Source: Candidatus Iainarchaeum sp.
Lineage (GTDB): Archaea; Iainarchaeota; Iainarchaeia; Iainarchaeales; GCA-2688035
Assembly: GCA_017608725.1 (NCBI GenBank)
Contig: JAFCFG010000042.1
Coordinates: forward strand, 1 to 7,332
Direction: 5' to 3'
Length of the DNA: 7,332 bases
Shown: in pieces, positions 1 to 6,580 of the stretch
How the letters are laid out: each line of letters opens with the position of its first letter
How positions within the stretch are numbered: the first letter of the stretch is position 1
Notes under the pieces: model-generated
Told to the model about the DNA's origin: nothing
Seen by the model: the letters and a program-made list of their open reading frames with translations, nothing else
Database searches by the model: none
Made by a program: the position numbers and the translations under genes

Positions 1-100
1 GGGTTTTAAGTGAATAAAGAGGGTAAATTATTGAAGTAAAAAAAGAAAAAACTGAAAAAAAAACTATTAAAAAACAGAAAAAGGGAAAAAATTCAATTGC

Positions 101-109
101 ATAAAAAAA
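101..109 (+). promoter_or_regulatory. Candidate TATA box for the GT2 gene
   Basis: The run ATAAAAAAA lies about 47 bp upstream of the ATG at 152. Archaeal TATA boxes are centred about 26 bp before the transcription start, which would put transcription near 130 with a leader of about 20 nt. The surroundings are so A-rich that similar runs occur by chance (for example near 66-75), so the assignment is weak. Confidence 0.25.
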
Positions 110-118
110 GTGAACACC

Positions 119-131
119 TGCAATGATTGCA
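119..131. promoter_or_regulatory. 13-bp palindrome, possible operator
   Basis: TGCAATGATTGCA is a perfect inverted repeat with 6-bp arms around a single G. It sits 20-33 bp upstream of the ATG at 152, at about the place where transcription would begin if the TATA box is at 101-109. Many archaeal repressors bind palindromes overlapping the start site, so an operator role is plausible, but a 6-bp-arm palindrome can arise by chance. Confidence 0.25.
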
Positions 132-151
132 ATTTAAGGGATTTGGATTCC

Positions 152-1159
152 ATGCAAACCATAAAAAACCTCGTTGTACTAATACCTGCATTCAACTAAC
201 AGGACACAATTGCAACCGTAGTAAGGGGGATACCCAGGAAAATAGCCGGCGTAGAAAAAGTCCAAGTGCTTGTTGTAGACGATGGAAGCAGGGACGCAAC
301 AGTCAAGAGAGCAGAGGCAGCTGGTGCAGACAGGGTTGTCTCGCACAAAACAAACAAGGGCCTTGGGATGGCGTTCAAAACCGGCTTGAACACAGGCCTT
401 GAAATGGGAGCAGACGCAATAGTGAACATTGATGCAGACGGCCAATTCAACCCTTTGGATATTCCAATGCTAATTGACCCAATACTGAAAAACAGGGCAG
501 ATGTTGTAACTTGCAGCAGGTTCAAACTAAAGCGCTTGGAACCAAAAATGCCCTTTATCAAAAAGTTTGGAAACAAGTTGTTTACAAAAACCATTAACCT
601 GTTTACAGGCAGCAAATTCACTGACACTCAATGCGGCTTCAGGGCATACAGCAGGGAAGCGGCCCTGCGGGCAAACCTCTTCGCAAGATTCACCTACACG
701 CAAGAGGTCTTAATTGATTTAATGCAAAAGGGAATGAGAATAGAGGAAGTGGCCTGCAGGGTAAAGGGGGAAAGAAAAGGGCAAAGCAAGGTAGTAAAGC
801 ACTGGTATAGTTATGGCATTAGGGCAACCTTGATTGTCCTCAGAACACTTCGTGATTACAGGCCAATGCAGTTCTTTGGCTCAATTGGACTGCTTCTCTT
901 CCTTGTTGGAGCCATAAGTGCCTTCATTCTCTGGTTAAGGCTTCTGCTGATTCACAAAATAAGCCCTTACAGCTGGGTTGTTTACACTGACGTTGTGCTG
1001 ATTGTACTCGGTTTCCTGCTAATGATTCTTGCATTAATAGCGGACATGCTTGACAGGCAGAAAAAAGTGCAGGAAGAGATTCTCTACAAGCTGAGGAAAA
1101 AGGAATTAGGGGAAAAACCGGGGCAAGAGAGAAAAACAGGGGCAAGAGAAACAAAATGA
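152..1159 (+). pseudogene. Family 2 glycosyltransferase (DPM1/polyprenyl-phosphate sugar synthase type) with an in-frame TAA at codon 16
   Basis: From ATG 152 the frame reads MQTIKNLVVLIPAFN, then TAA (197-199), then continues in the same frame to TGA 1159, giving 335 codons counting the internal stop. The family motif there is IPA(F/Y)NE, so the stop replaces the conserved Glu; GAA to TAA would be one base change. Everything after it looks intact. Numbering from ATG 152, VVDDGS is near 41-46, the metal/nucleotide-sugar motif DADGQ at 94-98, the acceptor-side motif TQCGFRAY at about 159-166 and QEVLIDL at 184-190. Two membrane helices follow at about 240-263 and 277-299, then a charged cytoplasmic tail. 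Enzymes of this type transfer a sugar from a nucleotide donor to polyprenyl phosphate or a membrane-bound acceptor. The longest stop-free frame starts at GTG 266, but it lacks the first Rossmann strand and the IPAFNE motif, so it should not be active alone. The gene may be a recent pseudogene, a sequencing error or a readthrough case. The family call is secure; the status is not. Confidence 0.85.
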
Positions 1160-1255
1160 ATTAAATTAAATTGCAAAAGAGAAAAATTAAGGCAAGAACC
1201 CCAAAAAAATGAAAAAAGAAAAAAACGAAGCAAGAGCGAAAAACCAGGCAAGAGA
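1112..1255 (+). repeat. Degenerate 19-bp purine-rich minisatellite spanning the end of the GT2 gene
   Basis: Two units are directly tandem: 1112-1130 (GAAAAACCGGGGCAAGAGA) and 1131-1149, which differs at one base. More divergent units lie at 1181-1199, about 1218-1237 and 1238-1255, the last again close to the first. Nearly all bases are purines on the plus strand. The first two units are coding and, because 19 is not a multiple of three, are read in two frames, giving EKPGQE and RKTGARE in the GT2 tail. The stop codon at 1157-1159 lies just after the second unit and the rest is the spacer before the next glycosyltransferase. Confidence 0.7.
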
Positions 1256-1277
1256 GGGAAAAAATTTGGATTAGATT

Positions 1278-1285
1278 GAAGTGAT
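1278..1285 (+). promoter_or_regulatory. Ribosome binding site GAAGTGAT for the GT4 gene, deciding its start
   Basis: GAAGTGAT matches seven of eight bases of GAGGTGAT, the part of the Shine-Dalgarno consensus complementary to the 3' end of archaeal 16S rRNA. It lies 4 nt before TTG 1290. The same octamer occurs 3 nt before the flippase ATG on the other strand, which supports its role. The alternative GTG start at 1281 would fall inside this octamer, so TTG 1290 is preferred. Confidence 0.5.
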
Positions 1286-1289
1286 TAAA

Positions 1290-2498
1290 TTGAGAATTCT
1301 TTTCCTGAGTTCAACCTTCATTGACAAGAAAGAAGAGGCTGACTTCATCTACGAGTTTGTGAAATCCTTCAAGGACAAAGGGCACAGGGTGCTGGTTATC
1401 TCATCCCACAGCAAGGGCCTGCCAAAAGAGCAATTCGTCAATGGCATCAGAGTAAAGCGCTTTCAATACCTTTGGCCTGATTCAATGCAAGGGCTTACTC
1501 ACAAGGCAGGCATTGCACAGAATCTGCAGAACTCTGTTCTTGTAAAAATGCAAATGCTCCCCTATTTGTTCTTCGGAGCGCTTGAAGCAAGAAAAGCAAT
1601 AAAGGAATTCAAGCCAGATATTGTTGAGGCAATGTGGGCATTCCCCCAAGGATTTATAGCAGCTTTCCTGAAAAAATTCATGGGATTCAAGCTGGCAATC
1701 CACTTATTTGGAGCAGAGGTCTACCTTGCAAAAAAATACAAAATGGCTTTTCTCGTTACCTGGCCAGCTAAAAATGCTGATTTAATAACAGCAAACAGCA
1801 GGGCAACAAAAAAGAGCGCAGTTGAGCTGGGGATAAAGAAAAAAATAAACACTGTTTTCTGCGGCGGCATCAACACAAAGAGGTTCAACCAGAAGAACAA
1901 AGGCGGCAAAGTAAGGAAAAAGCACAAACTGGGAAAGGAGAAAATGATTCTAACAGTTGGAAGGCTTGTTGAAAGGAAAGGCCATGTTTATCTTGTTAGA
2001 GCAATGCCGCTTATTTTGAAAAAGATTCCAAATGCAAAGCTCTTCATTGTTGGTTCCGGCCCATTGGAGAAGGAAATTAAATCAGAGGTAAAAAAGCTCG
2101 GCCTTGAAAAATCAGTTGTTCTAACAGGCAGGGTTGCCACTGAAATCCTTCCAAACTACTATGCAGCAGCAGATGTGTTCTGCCTGCCTGCAATCATTGA
2201 CAGCAGGGGAGAAACAGAGGGCGGCCAGGGCCTTGTTGTGGGAGAGGCAATGGCAACAGGAAAACCGGTTGTTGCAAGCGCTGTTGGCGGCATCACTGAT
2301 GCGGTAAAGCACAATTGGAACGGGCTATTGGTCAAGGAAAAGAACGAGAAGCAATTGGCAGAAGCAATCTGCAAGGTTTTGTCAGATAAAAAGCTGAGGG
2401 AAAAGCTCACAAAAAACGGGCTGCGCTTTGTAAAGGAAGAAGCAAGCTACGAAAGCGGGGCTGATAAGTTCTTGAAGCTGTTCAAAAAAGTTATTTGA
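1290..2498 (+). CDS. Family 4 (GT-B) glycosyltransferase
   Basis: About 402 residues, the usual size for a GT4 enzyme, soluble or peripheral on the cytoplasmic face of the membrane. It transfers a sugar from a nucleotide-sugar donor to a growing lipid-linked glycan; donor and acceptor cannot be read from sequence. Starting at TTG 1290 the protein begins MRILFLSS, a typical first strand of the N-terminal Rossmann domain. HLFGAEVY is near 138-145. The C-terminal donor domain has GRLVERKGH at about 224-232, VGSGPLE near 255-261, the Glu region at 310-319 and then AMATGKPVVAS. The EX7E motif is irregular: the text is EGGQGLVVGE, with eight residues rather than seven between the two Glu. The start is uncertain by three codons (GTG 1281 is the alternative). 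The gene follows the broken GT2 gene on the same strand after a 130-bp repeat-bearing spacer, so it may be cotranscribed or have its own promoter. The stop is TGA. Confidence 0.93.
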   Translation: MRILFLSSTFIDKKEEADFIYEFVKSFKDKGHRVLVISSHSKGLPKEQFVNGIRVKRFQYLWPDSMQGLTHKAGIAQNLQNSVLVKMQMLPYLFFGALEARKAIKEFKPDIVEAMWAFPQGFIAAFLKKFMGFKLAIHLFGAEVYLAKKYKMAFLVTWPAKNADLITANSRATKKSAVELGIKKKINTVFCGGINTKRFNQKNKGGKVRKKHKLGKEKMILTVGRLVERKGHVYLVRAMPLILKKIPNAKLFIVGSGPLEKEIKSEVKKLGLEKSVVLTGRVATEILPNYYAAADVFCLPAIIDSRGETEGGQGLVVGEAMATGKPVVASAVGGITDAVKHNWNGLLVKEKNEKQLAEAICKVLSDKKLREKLTKNGLRFVKEEASYESGADKFLKLFKKVI

Positions 2499-2538
2499 AT
2501 TGTGAGTTGTTTTAAGCATTTTGTTGCAGCTATAAGGC

Positions 2539-2598
2539 TGTCGAATATCTCCGCATTTGAAGCACAATTTAAGGCATTAAGTTTAAAAGTATTCGACA
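2539..2598. repeat. Inverted repeat in the convergent spacer, possible bidirectional terminator or binding site
   Basis: TGTCGAATA at 2539-2547 is the exact reverse complement of TATTCGACA at 2590-2598, with 42 nt between the arms. Flanking bases extend the match imperfectly (GG one base outside the left arm and its partner outside the right). A second inverted pair, AATTGTG at 2498-2504 and CACAATT at 2563-2569, overlaps it. The spacer separates two converging genes (stops at 2498 and 2610), where terminators for both strands are expected, but there is no long T-run on either side. Confidence 0.4.
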
Positions 2599-2609
2599 CC
2601 CTGCTATTT

Positions 2610-4043
2610 TCATCTCACAACATTCAGCGCAATGTCCAAATCTCTCTTGGAGAGCTCCCTTAGTAAGAGCAACACAATTGCGTAAACCCCCAGTAAAACA
2701 ATGTATTTTCCAAGCAAAAGCACTCCAGCCAGGGGCCAGTTGAATGAAATAGCGTAAACAAGCAGGCTGGCAAATGCAATTTTCAAAAAGCTATTTAGTG
2801 GAACAAGTGCTTTGAACTTGAACAAAACAAACCCGGCTGACAAAAGCAGGCCAACAAAGGAAGCAATTAGCGTTGCAATAGCTGCCCCCTCAATCAGCAT
2901 GCCTGGGACAAGCAGGAAGTTCAGAACAACCGAGGTTGCAAGGGCTATTAGGGCAATTGCACTGGCTGTTTTCGGCCTGTTGCTTGCAGCAATAATGGTT
3001 GTGAGGATAAGGAAAAGGGTGTAGCCTGCAAAGCCAATGCACAAAGCAGGCAATGCAACAGCAGCCGGCAAATAATCCAAAGAGTAAACAATTAAAACCA
3101 ATTCTTTTGGAGTTGAAGCAAAGAGAAAAGCAATTGGCAGAACAGCAAGCAAGGTATAGCGCAATGTGTTCCTGATGTAAAATCTTGTTTTCTTCAGGTT
3201 TTTCTGAAAGGTTGTTGCACTGATTAGGGGGAACACAATGAATGCAATGGCTGAAATCACCATTAGGAAAACTCTTGCAATCGTGGAAGCGGCAATATAG
3301 TAACCTGAGAGAACACTGCTTTGCTGGCCTGCCAAAGCCTTTACAGCAAACAAGTCAATTGTAATCAAAAGGTCTGTTAGGATTGAGAAAACAATGATTG
3401 GGGCCATGAAGGCAAAAAAGCGGTTGTAGCTCAATTGCACTGCCCCCTGGACCCTGCCCCTTGTGAGAAAAAAACCAATAACCATCCCAAAGAAGGATGC
3501 AAGAACAAAGCCGGCAATTGCCCCATACAAGCTGCTTAAAGCAGAGGCAAGGCCAACAATCAACAGCAGTTTTGAGAACGCATAAAAGGCCCTTAGCTTT
3601 GCCTGTGTAACAAACCTCCTCAATCCATTCAGGCAGCCCATAAAAACAGAGAACACAGGGTGCAGTAAGAACAGCAAGGAAGCAAGCTGAATGTAGGGAG
3701 TAAGAGCCTGGTCACCAAATGCAGCAGCAATCAGGCTGCTGCCAGCAAAGTAAACAGCAAACAGCAATAGGTTTAGTGGAATCAACAGCTTTAGGGCTGT
3801 TATCTTCACCTGTTGAATTGATTCAGGCCTTTCGCTCACAAACTTGCTGACGGTGTGCTGCACTGCCTTTACAAGAACCATTTCAATAACTGAAACAAGG
3901 GAAATTACCACTGCATAAATTCCAAGCAGCTCAGGGCCAAGCAGAAACCTTCCCAAAATGATGTAAATCAAGTAGTTGGCAACAAGGGAGAAGCCGTTCG
4001 CACTTAGAAGGAAAAACGTGCCCCTCTCAATTCGCTCATTCAT
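2610..4043 (-). CDS. Wzx-like polysaccharide/oligosaccharide flippase (MOP/MATE superfamily)
   Basis: A 477-residue, highly hydrophobic protein with roughly 12-14 membrane segments spaced over its whole length and no soluble domain, matching the size and layout of Wzx/RfbX flippases. The N-terminal stretch RGTFFLLSANGFSLVANYL, followed by GRFLLGPELLGIYAVV, is the typical opening of this family (first helix, then the LGPE-LGIY loop). A basic loop (LRRFVTQAKLRAF, about 141-153) and another (KNLKKTRFYIRNTLRY, about 281-296) are likely cytoplasmic. Its role would be to move an undecaprenyl- or dolichyl-linked oligosaccharide across the cytoplasmic membrane. The ATG at 4043 is preceded by GAAGTGAT with 3 nt spacing, and the start lies only 4 nt after the stop of the upstream glycosyltransferase, so the two are cotranscribed and probably translationally coupled. 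It is the last gene of the minus-strand group. The stop is TGA. The superfamily call is firm; substrate is unknown. Confidence 0.92.
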   Translation of the reverse strand: MNERIERGTFFLLSANGFSLVANYLIYIILGRFLLGPELLGIYAVVISLVSVIEMVLVKAVQHTVSKFVSERPESIQQVKITALKLLIPLNLLLFAVYFAGSSLIAAAFGDQALTPYIQLASLLFLLHPVFSVFMGCLNGLRRFVTQAKLRAFYAFSKLLLIVGLASALSSLYGAIAGFVLASFFGMVIGFFLTRGRVQGAVQLSYNRFFAFMAPIIVFSILTDLLITIDLFAVKALAGQQSSVLSGYYIAASTIARVFLMVISAIAFIVFPLISATTFQKNLKKTRFYIRNTLRYTLLAVLPIAFLFASTPKELVLIVYSLDYLPAAVALPALCIGFAGYTLFLILTTIIAASNRPKTASAIALIALATSVVLNFLLVPGMLIEGAAIATLIASFVGLLLSAGFVLFKFKALVPLNSFLKIAFASLLVYAISFNWPLAGVLLLGKYIVLLGVYAIVLLLLRELSKRDLDIALNVVR

Positions 4044-4046
4044 GAA

Positions 4047-4054
4047 ATCACTTC
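4047..4054 (-). promoter_or_regulatory. Ribosome binding site GAAGTGAT overlapping the upstream stop codon
   Basis: On the minus strand GAAGTGAT ends 3 nt before the flippase ATG and contains the TGA that ends the upstream glycosyltransferase (4050-4048). The overlap suggests that ribosomes finishing the first gene restart on the second. The same octamer precedes the plus-strand GT4 gene. Confidence 0.55.
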
Positions 4055-5130
4055 TTTGCTGTCTTCTTGCAGATTTTTAGGAATTTTTCTGCTGACAAGT
4101 TAATATCAAATCGCTGCTCTGCAGTTTTTCTTGCATTCCTGCTTAAGCGCTGCCTGAGCTTGCTGTCAGTGGCAAGCTTTTTTATTGCCTGGGCTAGTTC
4201 TGTGTCATTCTCAACAAGTAGGCCGTTCTTCTTGTGCTCAATTATGCTGTTCAAAGCGCTTACATTTGAGCCAATTACAGGCTTGCCATAGGCCATTGCC
4301 TCTACTGCTGCCATGGAAACACCTAAAACAGAGCCGCTTGCCCTGAAGGGCAGTACAACGAAATCGCAGCTTTGCAGCAGCTGCCAGTACTTTGGGCTGT
4401 CAACAGAAACTAAAATGCCCTTTGTTTCCCTGCTTTCCCTCAGCAGCTTTTTCTGCATGGTACCATCCTCGTAATCTATGCCGTCAAAAACAAGCTCTGC
4501 ATTAGGCAAGTTCAGTTCCTTGAATGCACTTACCAGCCTGTCAGGGCCCTTGAGAAAATGATAGTGCCCGAAAAAGCCAATTCTTATTTTGCCTGGCTTT
4601 TTCTCTACTTGCCTTGGAAAAGCAGAAACTTTGAGTCCTGGAAGCAATAGTTCTGCTTTCTTGCCGCAAGCTTGGGAGAAGTACTGAAACAGATGCCTGT
4701 TTGTGCAAACCACCCTGTCAACAAATGCTGTGCCAGCTCCCAGCAAAACAGGCGGGATTTCACTGTTGAATTCGGTTAATTGGTGCAGGATAAAGGGGGT
4801 GTTTCCAAGAGCAATTCTCATGGAAAACAGTGCAGGCGGAAGCCATAGTGAAGAGGATAAGCCTGAGCCAAAGGCAACCACATCAGGTTTTAGGTTTTTT
4901 GCTGCAAGGGCGGCATTCCATACAAATGGCTGAGCAACCCTGATTGTTTTTATGCCTGTTTTTTTCTTTTTGTCCTTTTTCTCCAAATTGTCAAGGGCAA
5001 TTACCGTTAGGTCTGCTTTTTTGTTGAGTGCAGTGCACAGGCGCATGGCATACTTCAGTGTCCCGCTGATTCTAGGCAAGGGCGGGAAGTTTTTCGTAAT
5101 GTAAACCAGCCTTAGTTTAGAGGCAGCCAT
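4048..5130 (-). CDS. Family 4-like (GT-B) glycosyltransferase
   Basis: About 360 residues from ATG 5130, beginning MAASKLRLVYITKNFPP; the frame stays open to TTG 5142 but that adds only four unconvincing residues. The N-terminal domain has the GT-B pattern with a glycine-bearing loop (PRISGTLKYAMRL). The C-terminal donor domain shows IGFFGHYHFLKGPDRLV at about 184-200, FDGIDY, and the late motif VEAMAYGKPVIGSNV (about 276-290), then the usual NGLLV and a helical C-terminus. The family's EX7E pair is incomplete: the second Glu (277) is present, while the first position is Leu269 in the text VLGVSMAAVE. This could shift donor choice or mean low activity; many GT-B enzymes vary here. The role would be a cytoplasmic sugar transfer onto the lipid-linked glycan exported by the flippase encoded 4 nt downstream. 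Upstream lies a 114-bp spacer filled with copies of the dehydrogenase gene's 3' end. No strong ribosome site is seen before the ATG. The stop is TGA. Confidence 0.9.
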   Translation of the reverse strand: MAASKLRLVYITKNFPPLPRISGTLKYAMRLCTALNKKADLTVIALDNLEKKDKKKKTGIKTIRVAQPFVWNAALAAKNLKPDVVAFGSGLSSSLWLPPALFSMRIALGNTPFILHQLTEFNSEIPPVLLGAGTAFVDRVVCTNRHLFQYFSQACGKKAELLLPGLKVSAFPRQVEKKPGKIRIGFFGHYHFLKGPDRLVSAFKELNLPNAELVFDGIDYEDGTMQKKLLRESRETKGILVSVDSPKYWQLLQSCDFVVLPFRASGSVLGVSMAAVEAMAYGKPVIGSNVSALNSIIEHKKNGLLVENDTELAQAIKKLATDSKLRQRLSRNARKTAEQRFDINLSAEKFLKICKKTAKK

Positions 5131-5141
5131 GGCAATCAGCA

Positions 5142-5274
5142 AATTTTATCTTACAACTTCAAAATCCAAACCAATTTCAAATTTCCTGAATTTTATCTTA
5201 CAACTCCGAAATAAATTATTTCCCCTTTTCATAATTCCCGCAATTTATCTTCCAATCCCGAAATAAAGGATTTC
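5142..5274 (-). repeat. Three imperfect tandem copies of the dehydrogenase 3' end
   Basis: Read on the minus strand, copy A (5274-5224) contains the last codons and TAA of the dehydrogenase gene. Copy B (5222-5171) follows after a single base and matches copy A over about 50 bp with a few substitutions and small indels. Copy C is shorter, its core at 5160-5142, and shares AGTTGTAAGATAAAATT exactly with copy B. The translated core is YFGIGR-stop in copy A and would be YFGVVR-stop in copy B (in a different frame). The copies run from the gene end almost to the ATG of the next gene. They may be decayed duplications or repeated regulatory elements; the AAGATAAAATT segment is TATA-like. Confidence 0.7.
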
Positions 5275-6534
5275 TTTTTTTATAATGCCTTCCTTGTCCA
5301 GAACATTTCTTGCGTCAATCACTGCCCTGACCCTGTTTCTTTTAAGAAATGCCGGGGTCAGCTTTTTAATAAACTGAGGGTGGTGCGTTGCTATAACAAT
5401 GCAGTCCGCATTCTTCACTGCCTTTGCAAGAGACTTTGCATTGCTCATTCTAAGCAGGAAGGGGTCAAATGCAACTGGCTTTACACCTTTCCTCTTCAAG
5501 AGCTCAATTACCTTAATTGCAGGGCTTTCTCTTGGGTCATCAACATTTGGCTTGTAGGAAAGGCCAAGGACAACAACCTTTGCCCTTTCTGGCCTTATTC
5601 CAGCTGACTTAAGGGCTTTGGAAATAAGTGAAACAACGTGCAGTGGCATTGAGTTGTTTATTTCCCTCGCAAGCTGCAGAAACCTGTGGGTGAAGCCGGA
5701 CTCTTGTGCCCTTGCAATCAAATAATAGGGGTCCTGTGAAATGCAGTGGCCCCCTACCCCAGGGCCGGGGTAGAACGGCATGAAACCAAACGGCTTTGTT
5801 CCTGCCCCCCTTAGAACCTCGCTCAAGTCAATGCCCATTTTTTCAAAGCTCTTTGCAAGCTCGTTCACAAAGGCAATGTTGATGTCCCTGAAAGTGTTTT
5901 CAACAACCTTTACTGCTTCGGCTTCCTCCAGGTTGCTCAAGCAGATTACCTTTGCTTTCAGAATCCTCTTGTAAAAAGCAAGGCCCCTTTTCCTTCCCTT
6001 TGCGCTAAATGCAGAGAAAACCCTTGGAATTCTTTGGATTGGCCATTTCCTGCTGCCTGGGTCAATCCTCTCAGGGCAATGGGCTAGGAAAAAGTCTTTT
6101 CCTGCCTCAAGTTTCTTCCCCTCAATAATTGGCTTTACCACATGCCTCACTGTTCCAGGGTAAACGGTTGACTCAATTATTACCAATGGCTTTTTCTCTT
6201 TTGGGATGTTCTCTGCAATAGCTTTGCAGGCCTTCTTCAAAGGCCCAAGGTCTGGCTTGTTTCCCTTGGCCGGCGTTGGAACGCACACAACTATTATATC
6301 GCAGCCCTCCAATGCCTGCTTTGCATTGCTGCTAATGGAAATTTTCTTCCCCAGTTTTTTCAATTTCTTTTCCAGTTCCCTGTCCTTTATTGGGCTCTTC
6401 CCCCTTGAAATCAACTTAATCTTTTTTCTGTCAGGATCAAGCCCCCTTACATCAAAGCCCTTCTGAGCGCAAAGCAGGGCAAGCGGCAATCCAACATAGC
6501 CCAGTCCAACAATGCAAACAGCTGTTTTTTTCAT
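5245..6534 (-). CDS. UDP-N-acetylhexosamine-type 6-dehydrogenase (nucleotide-sugar dehydrogenase)
   Basis: A 429-residue cytoplasmic enzyme, the normal length for the UDP-glucose/UDP-HexNAc dehydrogenase family, which oxidises C6 of a nucleotide sugar twice with NAD+ to give a uronic acid. Starting at ATG 6534 (MKKTAVCIVGLGYVGLPLA), the NAD-binding GLGYVGLP is at 10-17. ESTVYPGT is at 121-128, HCPERIDPG at 152-160, the Lys/Asn pair in KVVENTFRDIN at 209 and 213, and the catalytic Cys264 in PGVGGHCI. The C-terminal domain has the usual YKPNVDDPRESPA (about 326-338). The CPERxxPG and VENTFRDIN signatures point to the WecC/WbpA/TviB branch, which acts on UDP-ManNAc or UDP-GlcNAc, rather than UDP-glucose dehydrogenase; which of the two cannot be decided. 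A TTG four codons upstream (6546) keeps the frame open but is not needed. All catalytic residues are present. It would supply a HexNAc uronic acid to the glycosyltransferases next to it. The stop is TAA. Confidence 0.94.
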   Translation of the reverse strand: MKKTAVCIVGLGYVGLPLALLCAQKGFDVRGLDPDRKKIKLISRGKSPIKDRELEKKLKKLGKKISISSNAKQALEGCDIIVVCVPTPAKGNKPDLGPLKKACKAIAENIPKEKKPLVIIESTVYPGTVRHVVKPIIEGKKLEAGKDFFLAHCPERIDPGSRKWPIQRIPRVFSAFSAKGRKRGLAFYKRILKAKVICLSNLEEAEAVKVVENTFRDINIAFVNELAKSFEKMGIDLSEVLRGAGTKPFGFMPFYPGPGVGGHCISQDPYYLIARAQESGFTHRFLQLAREINNSMPLHVVSLISKALKSAGIRPERAKVVVLGLSYKPNVDDPRESPAIKVIELLKRKGVKPVAFDPFLLRMSNAKSLAKAVKNADCIVIATHHPQFIKKLTPAFLKRNRVRAVIDARNVLDKEGIIKKEILYFGIGR

Positions 6535-6580
6535 CCAAAAACCCAAGAACAGAGTTTCAATTAAAAAAAGAATAGGGGAG

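Larger units (their letters stand above)
1..151. other. A-rich non-coding leader region upstream of the GT2 gene
   Basis: No gene is supported here. The plus strand is very rich in A and in purines from about 15 to 110, with several A5-A8 runs. The only organised elements I see are a TATA-like run at 101-109 and a palindrome at 119-131, listed separately. A possible last few codons of an upstream gene at bases 1-20 cannot be judged because stops follow in every forward frame. The region probably carries the promoter and leader of the gene that starts at 152. Confidence 0.6.

Noticed and set aside
141..149. ATTTGGATT repeated before the GT2 gene and the GT4 gene (1264-1272), with a similar word before the second GT-B gene
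   Set aside because: Similar words also occur inside genes (for example near 455 and 6036) and the distances to the starts differ, so it is not convincing as a shared signal.
1..151. A-rich tract considered as a CRISPR leader, RNA gene or transposon end
   Set aside because: No direct repeats with spacers, no tRNA or rRNA features and no terminal inverted repeats are visible.
197..199. General reassignment of TAA to an amino acid
   Set aside because: TAA also ends the dehydrogenase at its expected C-terminus and the dehydratase, where reading through gives only six more codons before another TAA, so a genome-wide recoding is not supported.
127..402. A 91-codon plus-strand open frame over the start of the GT2 gene
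   Set aside because: It overlaps the GT2 frame, has an unlikely composition (many Cys, Arg, Gln and Asn) and no recognisable domain; it is a shadow of the broken gene.
5131..5142. TTG start for the second GT-B gene
   Set aside because: It adds only four residues (MLIA) before ATG 5130, which gives the normal family N-terminus.
6535..6546. TTG start for the dehydrogenase
   Set aside because: It adds MGFW before MKKTAVCIVGLGYVG; the ATG at 6534 gives the usual distance to the NAD-binding motif.
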